A stretch of DNA of 64,000 bases from Ogataea parapolymorpha DL-1 (Eukaryota; Ascomycota; Pichiomycetes; Pichiales; Pichiaceae). A program made the translations under genes and the position numbers. Under the pieces are notes generated by a model. That model made no database searches and was not told the DNA's origin. It saw nothing but the letters and a program-made list of their open reading frames with translations. The stretch spans positions 310,001 to 374,000 of the forward strand of contig NC_027862.1 of NCBI RefSeq assembly GCF_000187245.1, written 5' to 3'. Shown here piece after piece: positions 57,508 through 64,000 of this stretch; the stretch's first letter is position 1, and every line of letters begins with the position of its first letter.

Positions 57508-57572
57508 GGCTGTGCTACTAAAACCGACGGTGGCCGGCTACACAAAATTGGCTGTGCAACGGAAGCCGTCGG
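57508..57572. promoter_or_regulatory. Duplicated bipartite element, URC1 promoter
   Basis: GGCTGTGC (57508-57515) then 8 bp then CCGACGG (57524-57530); again GGCTGTGC (57550-57557), 8 bp, CCGTCGG (57566-57572). Period is 42 bp. CCGACGG and CCGTCGG are reverse complements and CGG-type, as bound by Zn2Cys6 regulators; the URC pathway is known to have such a regulator (Urc2). Binding is inferred. Confidence 0.55.
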
Positions 57573-57641
57573 AGAAGAATATTAGTTGATTTATTACGAT
57601 AAGAGCTTTTTATAAAATCGACATTTTCGCGATCGCAGCTT

Positions 57642-59531
57642 TTAGTACTGGTGGGTGTGGATAGAATCAACGTGCTCGACCTTGATCATCGGTCTGTAGA
57701 CGGGTTTCCACATTTGCGACTTGACCCAGGCCAGACATTCTTCAAAGTCTCTAGGAACAGTGACCTTGCCTCCATCTGGGGACTCTTCGTCCTCGACCCG
57801 GGCAACTCCCTCCTCCAAAGCGCGCAAAATCACAGCAGTTGCAACCTTGGCGGAGGTCTCGTCAATAACCTCGAGAGGAGCCAGAAGTCCAGCCTTGGCG
57901 TTGTGTTTGGCCGGAGAACCGTCGGCCAATTGGTCGACTGCTGCAGATATCATGGAGTCAGAGATAGTGGTTGCTCTCGAGAGCACTGCACCCAGACCGA
58001 TACCAGGGAACGTGAAACAATTGTTGTTTTCCGAAATCACGTAACCGTGAACCGGAGGGAACGGGGAGCCTGTGGCCACCATAGCGTTGTAGTCTGTCCA
58101 TTTTAAAGCGTCTTCTGGCGTACACTCGTGGAGTCTTGTTGGGTTAGAAAGCGGGAAAATGATTGGTCTAGGGTTGTGTTTGTACATCTCCTTGATGACT
58201 TCCTCGTTGAATGCTGATGCCTGTGTCGAGCAGCCAACCAGAACGGTAGGCTTGATTTTTCTTACCACCTCCACGAGAGATCTGGTATTGACACCTTCCC
58301 ACTCGTCGGCTGGGTCCGCGTATTTCTGTTGAGCAGGCGTCGAAGTCTTGTGCATAGAGTCAAGAATAAGGCCTCTCTTGTCCATGCAGTGAATTCTTGC
58401 CCTTGCGTCCTCGGGAGTGCTTCCGTGAATGACCATGTGGTTCACAATCTGGTCGGCGACACCCAGACCTGCCGATCCGGCACCGTAGATGATGATTTGC
58501 GAATCCAGCAAGTTTCTCTGGCTAACCTTAAGAGCTGCAGTCATAGAAGCCATGACAACAGCACCAGTTCCTTGGATGTCATCGTTGAAACATGGCAATT
58601 CTTTTCTGTATCTTTCTAAAATTGGTCTAGCAGTGGTGACTCCGAAATCTTCGAAATGCAAAACGGCACTTGGGAATCTCTTTTTGACGGCCTGAATGAA
58701 TTTGTCCACGAACTTGTCGTATTCCTCTCCTCTAACTCTCTTGAATCTGTTTCCCATGTAAAGATCATCATTTAAAAGTCTCTCGTTGTCGGTACCAACG
58801 TCCAGAACAACGCTCATCACTCTTCCTGGATGAACACCGGCACACAGAGTCATAAGAGCTGCCTTGGCAATGGTGATACGCACACCTCCAACACCCTGGT
58901 CTCCAATGCCCAAGATTCCTTCTCCATCAGAAACAACAATGTAGTCTATATCTTTAGCCTCGCCGAACGCGGCTAGTCTCTCGTCCACGGAGTCGGGATC
59001 CGTGATATCCAGGAAACATCCTTCTGGCTTTCTAAATCTATTCGAGTAGGCTGCGATGGCATCTCCTTCGGTCGGAGTATACACAATCGGCAACAGCTCT
59101 CTGATGTGTCTTCTCACCAACTCGTAAAATAACACCTTATTTTGCTGTCTCATGGAGGTACAGAAATCGTTTTTTGCCAGCGGGGTCTTAAGGAAATGAA
59201 GCTGGTCATACGCTCTCTCCACTTGCTCATCTAGAGTGTTCACTACTGGCGGTAAAAGTCCGGTAAGCCCAAAAGCCTCTCTTTCTTCAACAGTAAAAGC
59301 AGAACCCTTGTTGAAAAGAGGTGAATTGAGCAATTGGAACCCATGCAAAGAACATTCAATTGGTCCATCAACAGACAATCTGGTGTATCTTGGGGCTCTC
59401 AGTTTAGCTTGTTCGCCAACCGGGGTCTTGATTGTATGTGAATGAACATGCGACGTGACAGAATCACTGATGATTGATTGGTATCTCACAAAACCACTTG
59501 GTTTCCACTTTCGAGCGATACAAACGGACAT
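57642..59531 (-). CDS. MAE1: NAD(P)-dependent malic enzyme, mitochondrial
   Basis: A 629-residue protein (yeast Mae1 669) with an N-terminal, Ser/Arg-containing presequence. The complete malic-enzyme fold follows: LLPIVYTPTEGDA (catalytic Tyr), ILGIGDQGVGGVRITIAKAA (catalytic Lys), HFEDFGVTTARPILERYR, CFNDDIQGTGAVV (metal-binding Glu/Asp), the dinucleotide motif IIYGAGSAGLGVADQI and FPLSNPTRLHECTPEDA. It decarboxylates malate to pyruvate with NAD(P)H formation. It lies upstream of URC1 in the same orientation. Confidence 0.95.
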   Translation of the reverse strand: MSVCIARKWKPSGFVRYQSIISDSVTSHVHSHTIKTPVGEQAKLRAPRYTRLSVDGPIECSLHGFQLLNSPLFNKGSAFTVEEREAFGLTGLLPPVVNTLDEQVERAYDQLHFLKTPLAKNDFCTSMRQQNKVLFYELVRRHIRELLPIVYTPTEGDAIAAYSNRFRKPEGCFLDITDPDSVDERLAAFGEAKDIDYIVVSDGEGILGIGDQGVGGVRITIAKAALMTLCAGVHPGRVMSVVLDVGTDNERLLNDDLYMGNRFKRVRGEEYDKFVDKFIQAVKKRFPSAVLHFEDFGVTTARPILERYRKELPCFNDDIQGTGAVVMASMTAALKVSQRNLLDSQIIIYGAGSAGLGVADQIVNHMVIHGSTPEDARARIHCMDKRGLILDSMHKTSTPAQQKYADPADEWEGVNTRSLVEVVRKIKPTVLVGCSTQASAFNEEVIKEMYKHNPRPIIFPLSNPTRLHECTPEDALKWTDYNAMVATGSPFPPVHGYVISENNNCFTFPGIGLGAVLSRATTISDSMISAAVDQLADGSPAKHNAKAGLLAPLEVIDETSAKVATAVILRALEEGVARVEDEESPDGGKVTVPRDFEECLAWVKSQMWKPVYRPMIKVEHVDSIHTHQY

Positions 59532-60690
59532 TTGTGGGCAATCTGGAAATAAATCTATAAAATACCTCGAATAGCAGATATTGCTTTAATTAAATAGTCT
59601 ACCTAGGAGGGGCAAATATTCTCCATCTATGGCTTCATACAGCTAAATAAAAAAAAATAATCGCCAAAAACAAGAAGCCGCAGAGAGTAAAACCTGCATT
59701 GCTTCCGTAAAAACACGGTGAAAAGTCCGTAATTGTAAAACTCCGCAAAATCAACGAAACAGAAGCTATTTACCGATTTTCAGCTCCCATCGCGTACAAC
59801 CACAGCCGGATGGCATACACTGGTTATGCTACTGTCTGAGATTTCAAAATCAGCATCATTGGAACCTGGTGCACGCCGCAAACGCGCTTCCTACTAAAAC
59901 CACGGGCTGTGCAAAGTTATGCAGCGCGGACTATCTCGGAAGAATTTCTCCTCCTTGAGCGTTTTCTAGGGAGTACAGTGCTGGCTTCCTACTACGGGCA
60001 TTGTTTACGTTGCTCACATCTCCACGTATTGTATACGATTCAGATACCCCCACCTCTACCCCTCTTCTGTGAAACTTCTGTTTTGGTGCTTATAGCCTTA
60101 ACCTCACGATCTCCATTTGTCCATACCCCACGAAGCCATACTAACAACACAGTCGTGCGTTAAGCACAAAATTTATGTCCGGTACAGGAGAACAAGGCTT
60201 TGTTGGCTCTGATTTAAGTGCGATATCTAGCTTATTGCCGTTAAGTGGCCGGAGTGCACCTCCGTGGTCGCATTTTGAGATCTCGCCACGTTGTATGCTG
60301 CACGGTTGATTTGCCGCCTCTCGAAATACAATTTTGCGCAACTACTACCGATACGGAAAAGCACCTTCTGTACCTGGCTTTGTAGGCGAATGGGATTTGG
60401 AATCTCGGGGCTGCTTTGCTTGCTCACGTTCCATCGCATGAACTGTGCTTTTCAGCACTTGGGTGTTATTTTGGTACAGGATGGGTTTACAGAACAATCA
60501 TTATTCAAGAATGAATTGACATTAGCATATCTTTAGGCAGACAGCGCATGGTGTCAAACAGGGGTTGCAAAGCAGATGCCTTGGTTTTAAAAGTTCCTCG
60601 GCATATCCAAAATTTTTTTGAAATTTTCTCTCTAATGAGTAATTCTCAAGATAAATAAATAGATGAATATCTTGGCTTGATATTTATCGA
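59532..60690. promoter_or_regulatory. 1.16-kb gene-free region between MAE1 and TPT1
   Basis: The largest gap in the window, between divergent genes. It holds GGCTGTGC at 59905-59912, preceded by CTACTAAAACC (also present in the URC1 promoter), and an intron-end-like TACTAACAACACAG near 60139-60152 without a matching donor. Two open frames (59909-60163 and 60291-60536, plus strand) lack protein-like features. A non-coding RNA cannot be excluded. Confidence 0.4.
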
Positions 60691-61374
60691 ATGAGTGCTG
60701 AAAAACAACAGGTTTTGATTTCAAAAACCCTTTCAAGGCTGCTTCGGCACCAGGCAGTGAAAGAAAACTTATCCATTGATGAAAAGGGTTTTGTACCTCT
60801 TGAGCAGATTTTGAACCATCGTTCTATGAGGTCACTAAAAGCAACACCTAAAGACATTTTTCTTGCTGTCAATCAAAACGATAAAAAGAGATTTCGGATT
60901 GTATCTCGAGAAGGAGAACAGCTGGTCGATGCCCCAGATTACAGGGAAAACAAATTATACTATATTTGCGCGCTACAAGGACACTCTTTAAGTTTTGTGA
61001 GTCAATCTTACGACATGGTTAAATTAACTCCACAAACCTTTCCTGAAGTCATCGTGCATGGAACGTATAGAAAGAATTGGAAGGATATCAAACAAACTGG
61101 TGGCTTGAGTCGAATGAAAAGAAATCACATCCATTTTGCTAAAGGATTGCCCCGATGGCTATCCAATGACTCTAACAATAATGTTATCAGTGGCATGAGA
61201 AAAAGCTGCGACCTGTTGATTTATCTGGATGTTGACAAAGTGAAACAGAGCCCTCTCACTTTCTACGAGAGCGGGAATGGCGTGATTTTAACTCCCGGCG
61301 ACGAAAATGGCATTGTGGGTCTACAATATTTCAAGAAAGTTACTGACATCGAAGGTAACACAATATGTATTTGA
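60691..61374 (+). CDS. TPT1: tRNA 2'-phosphotransferase Tpt1
   Basis: A 227-residue KptA/Tpt1 enzyme (yeast 230). The N lobe has ISKTLSRLLRH (Arg19-His20, catalytic pair) and IDEKGFVPLEQIL. The NAD-binding lobe has VIVHGTYRKNWKDIKQTGGL, HIHFAKGLP, the SGMRKSCDLLIYLDVDK strand and ILTPGDENGIVGLQYFKKV. It transfers the splice-junction 2'-phosphate of tRNA to NAD, the last step of tRNA splicing. Convergent with CLA4 (30 bp). Confidence 0.96.
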   Translation: MSAEKQQVLISKTLSRLLRHQAVKENLSIDEKGFVPLEQILNHRSMRSLKATPKDIFLAVNQNDKKRFRIVSREGEQLVDAPDYRENKLYYICALQGHSLSFVSQSYDMVKLTPQTFPEVIVHGTYRKNWKDIKQTGGLSRMKRNHIHFAKGLPRWLSNDSNNNVISGMRKSCDLLIYLDVDKVKQSPLTFYESGNGVILTPGDENGIVGLQYFKKVTDIEGNTICI

Positions 61375-61404
61375 ATCCGAGCTAAATGCACAAAAGTTCG
61401 TGAA

Positions 61405-63798
61405 TTAATGTTTGATAGAACTGGAATCGTATTTGAATTCCAAAAGTTTGGCCAGCTCTGCTGTAGGACAAGCTTTTTTGAAAAATCTGTGCTGAAGCAG
61501 TTCGTCGGTTCTCGCCCGATACTTCACCTCGACACAGAGACAAACACTCAGAAAATCCATAAACTCACTTGAAAGGGCTTCTGGATTCTTCAGCGTGGGT
61601 GTTCCATTAGAAACAATCAAATACAGCGCCTTCAAGGGCTCCTCATTGAGATACGGAGGCTCACCTTCGACCATTTCGATAGCCATGATACCGAGAGACC
61701 ACACGTCCACTTTCTCGTCATACTCTTTTTGTCTCACAACTTCAGGGGCCATCCAATATGGTGTTCCAACCATTGTTGCCCGTTTGGACTTTTCTGTGGT
61801 CAACTTGGCACAAAATCCGAAGTCTGTGATCTTGACATTTCCCTTAGCGTCCAGGAGAACGTTGTCAGACTTTATATCACGGTGAATAAAGTTCTTCTTG
61901 TGCAAATGTTGCAGTCCCTTGGTAGTCTCGTAGCAAATCGCGGCGATTTGTTCTTCACTTATTTCAGGATTGTTATCAATGACGTCGGTCAAACAGCCTC
62001 CCTCCATGTATTCCATAATGACCCATAAATCGGCAGATCCGTTCAAATAAGCCTCAATGAAATTGACGATATTGTCATGCTGAGAGTCTTTCATCACCAG
62101 GATCTCGTTCACGATCAACTCTTTTCTGCTCTGCTTATTCAAATCAATCTGCTTGATAGCAACCTGCTTGTTACGCATTTTCAGCGACTTTGCAAGGTAC
62201 ACTGAACCACTGGCACCCTGTCCCGCTTTTTCAATCACTTGGAAGTATGGAGCGGGATTCGTGTTGATGACAACGCTTCTCAATTTGGCCATGATCTGCG
62301 AGTCTGTCATTGTAGATATACGTTTGTCCTTGAGACCAGCCTTGCCGACTGGGGAACCTTGTGCCAGCTTATTTTTAGTCGTGAGAGGTTGTCCACTGGA
62401 AGCTTTACTCGAGCTGGCAGCAGTTGATGCAGCAGCGAGGGCCAGTTTATTCTTTTGAGAAGGCACCATGTGCGGCTGTGGATACGGCACCGGATGTTTG
62501 TGATGAGCAGGCATTTGACGCTGAGAGTTCGGCGAATAGTGGTTTTCATGGCCGTATTTGGACCCTGGAGTTTGTTGGTCGTAACTTGGGGAGCTGTGTG
62601 AAAATGCCGAATGTAAAGAGGTTTGCGAATATTGATGAACCGGAGAATAGTTCACAGGCGAAGGTTGTTTATAAGACGAAGGCGAGTGTCCTGTAGGGCT
62701 AGGAGTTGCCATGCTGGTGTTTAACCTCAAGTTTGAATTTATTTTCTTCGATGGAGTCACATTCGAAGCTGGAGCATAGGGGTTTTTGACGTTGCTTCTG
62801 AATGTTGGCGGCGTTGGTGGAACCTGTCCAACCGGCTTTGAAGGTGATGTCGAACTTGGTTGCTGAGGAGTCTTGGTCCTAGTCTGAGGAGCTTCCGGAG
62901 CTTTTCTCACAGGAATATACTTATTGTTTGTTGAGTCTGTCTCGGCAGCCTGTGCGGCGGGTGGTGGGGGTGGCACTCTTCTAGGTTGAAGATATTTACC
63001 GTCTGTCGTTGAAGAATAAGGTTTGGTGATGTCGTTGATAAGCTTGGACGAAGCAGACATGTCACCACCTCCAAACGGCACGGCGGAAGCCTTATCTTTG
63101 ACACCCAAATCTGGGCTTACCATTTCCGTGTATGTATTCAACACATCGATGACGGCGGTTGGGTCATTTGCGACGTCCTCAGATGTGATATTGGAACCTT
63201 TTAATAGTGCCATCCACTCTGGAGGAACCCCTGTCAACTGCCCGCTCGACGGATCGTACCCAACATGAGTTTCATGAGTGACTGTCAAGGGCTTCGAAAA
63301 GCCCTCCTTGGGACACTTTGCCAGTATACAATCGATCCACATGTTGAGCTCCTTTTCGCTTTTCACGGACACAAAGGTCGACCTTGATCTGTGGACTATT
63401 TCGAAGCAGAAAGTTTTGATCTGGTTCTTGAAACAGCCTGAAATGTGAAGCAGGGGAATCCGCATCGAAAGTTCAACTTTTTCGTCGTTTTTGTAGAAAT
63501 CCAAGCTAGACTCGCTCAAAACAAGAAACTTCTTTGGCCATCTAAAAGAAATCAGTCCGTCTTCTTTCACCTGAACCCACCCACTCTTACGGTATATGGT
63601 GGCATGGATACGAAGCCGGCTCATTGACAAATCGTTTGGCGTGTTTGCATTGGACGTGGAGCTTGCTCCCGACGACGCACTCGAGTTCTTGCTATGTAGC
63701 GAAGCACCCGAGGATGTCAGTAATTGGGGAGGCTGGGGAGCATGACCGATATCCGTGAACGCGTTTCTGCCCATTGCTTCGGTGGTCATCTTTGACAT
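61405..63798 (-). CDS. CLA4: PAK-family kinase Cla4 (PH-CRIB-kinase)
   Basis: A 797-residue protein (yeast Cla4 842). It has a PH domain at about 55-165 (SGWVQVKEDGLISFRWPKKF), a CRIB motif (FSKPLTVTHETHVGYD) directly after it, and a long Pro/Ser-rich linker with PPPPP SH3 ligands. The STE20-type kinase domain starts near 518 (VIEKAGQGASGSVYLAK), with IHRDIKSDNVLL, ITDFGFCAKL and GTPYWMAPEVV. The PH domain separates Cla4/Skm1 from Ste20. It acts downstream of Cdc42 in septin organisation and budding. The 200 bp upstream of the ATG to the window end show no further gene. Confidence 0.96.
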   Translation of the reverse strand: MSKMTTEAMGRNAFTDIGHAPQPPQLLTSSGASLHSKNSSASSGASSTSNANTPNDLSMSRLRIHATIYRKSGWVQVKEDGLISFRWPKKFLVLSESSLDFYKNDEKVELSMRIPLLHISGCFKNQIKTFCFEIVHRSRSTFVSVKSEKELNMWIDCILAKCPKEGFSKPLTVTHETHVGYDPSSGQLTGVPPEWMALLKGSNITSEDVANDPTAVIDVLNTYTEMVSPDLGVKDKASAVPFGGGDMSASSKLINDITKPYSSTTDGKYLQPRRVPPPPPAAQAAETDSTNNKYIPVRKAPEAPQTRTKTPQQPSSTSPSKPVGQVPPTPPTFRSNVKNPYAPASNVTPSKKINSNLRLNTSMATPSPTGHSPSSYKQPSPVNYSPVHQYSQTSLHSAFSHSSPSYDQQTPGSKYGHENHYSPNSQRQMPAHHKHPVPYPQPHMVPSQKNKLALAAASTAASSSKASSGQPLTTKNKLAQGSPVGKAGLKDKRISTMTDSQIMAKLRSVVINTNPAPYFQVIEKAGQGASGSVYLAKSLKMRNKQVAIKQIDLNKQSRKELIVNEILVMKDSQHDNIVNFIEAYLNGSADLWVIMEYMEGGCLTDVIDNNPEISEEQIAAICYETTKGLQHLHKKNFIHRDIKSDNVLLDAKGNVKITDFGFCAKLTTEKSKRATMVGTPYWMAPEVVRQKEYDEKVDVWSLGIMAIEMVEGEPPYLNEEPLKALYLIVSNGTPTLKNPEALSSEFMDFLSVCLCVEVKYRARTDELLQHRFFKKACPTAELAKLLEFKYDSSSIKH

Positions 63799-64000
63799 CG
63801 AACTTATGTGGGTATAGAACGCGACGAAAAATCGTTATGGTTTCTCGCTGGTGCTGAGGATTGGTTGTGAAAATTCTGCTTCTTCTGCAAAACAAGTTGA
63901 CAATACAGAACAAATAGCTGAGAATACGCTTTTGTCGAAAGTAGACGAATACTTGGGGATGGGCCTCAAGCAGTATAACACTGTGGAAACAGAACGAAAA

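Noticed and set aside
60139..60152. TACTAACAACACAG resembling an intron 3' end
   Set aside because: No GTAAGT-type donor or open exon within the upstream gap, and downstream sequence does not continue an obvious reading frame.
59909..60536. Two plus-strand frames of 84 and 81 codons in the MAE1-TPT1 gap
   Set aside because: Unusual amino-acid composition (Cys, His, Leu runs), no homology recognised, no promoter or splice context.

Overview
The window is nuclear DNA from a budding yeast. Thirty-seven protein genes are densely packed, mostly intronless, on both strands, and almost all have clear Saccharomyces counterparts. CTG codons fall at conserved leucines (for example SmF near 3874 and Hsp110 near 26223), so CTG is read as leucine here. 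That excludes the CUG-Ser Candida/Debaryomyces group and CUG-Ala Pachysolen. Balanced base composition, the presence of DPM3, a LYRM2-like gene and URC1, and the gene repertoire suggest a methylotrophic yeast of the Pichiaceae, most likely Ogataea. The genus is inference. I see no tRNA or rRNA gene, transposon, CRISPR array or centromere.

Left part (1-16.7 kb): FUN30 (3' end beyond the window, with an apparent frameshift), ATS1, an NCBP3-like gene, SMX3 (SmF), QCR2, RPC82, ATG13, SKI3, MLC2 (intron-containing), RPO26 and PZF1 (TFIIIA). Middle (16.7-34 kb): a large GPI-anchored adhesin-like wall protein, VPS28, GAS3, DPM3, an OXLD1/YPL107W-type mitochondrial protein, NPL4, SSE1, SKY1, an unrecognised armadillo-like protein, a tandem pair of alkaline ceramidases and SYF2. 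Right part (34-64 kb): SPT6, TED1, a SAP1/YTA6 AAA ATPase, DJP1, a three-exon LYRM2-like gene, MRPS9, MHF1 (CENP-S), STB3, STM1 (two exons), SEC7, URC1, MAE1, TPT1 and CLA4.

The genes belong to many pathways: transcription and chromatin, RNA turnover, ER glycosylation and GPI remodelling, cell wall, trafficking, mitochondria. They do not form a functional cluster. Recognisable regulatory sites include a perfect heat-shock element before SSE1, Reb1-type sites before SPT6 and between RPO26 and PZF1, RRPE-like elements before RPO26/PZF1, SSE1 and STM1, and a duplicated bipartite element plus GATA sites before URC1.

The most unusual observations are these. First, a set of very short introns (31, 36, 36 and 39 nt) with GTAAGT-type donors and a branch point only 6-8 nt from the acceptor; two of them are multiples of three and stay open when unspliced. 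Second, the wall protein carries a tandemly triplicated beta-rich domain with dibasic KR sites in two copies. Third, URC1 has a precisely repeated 42-bp-period operator-like element.
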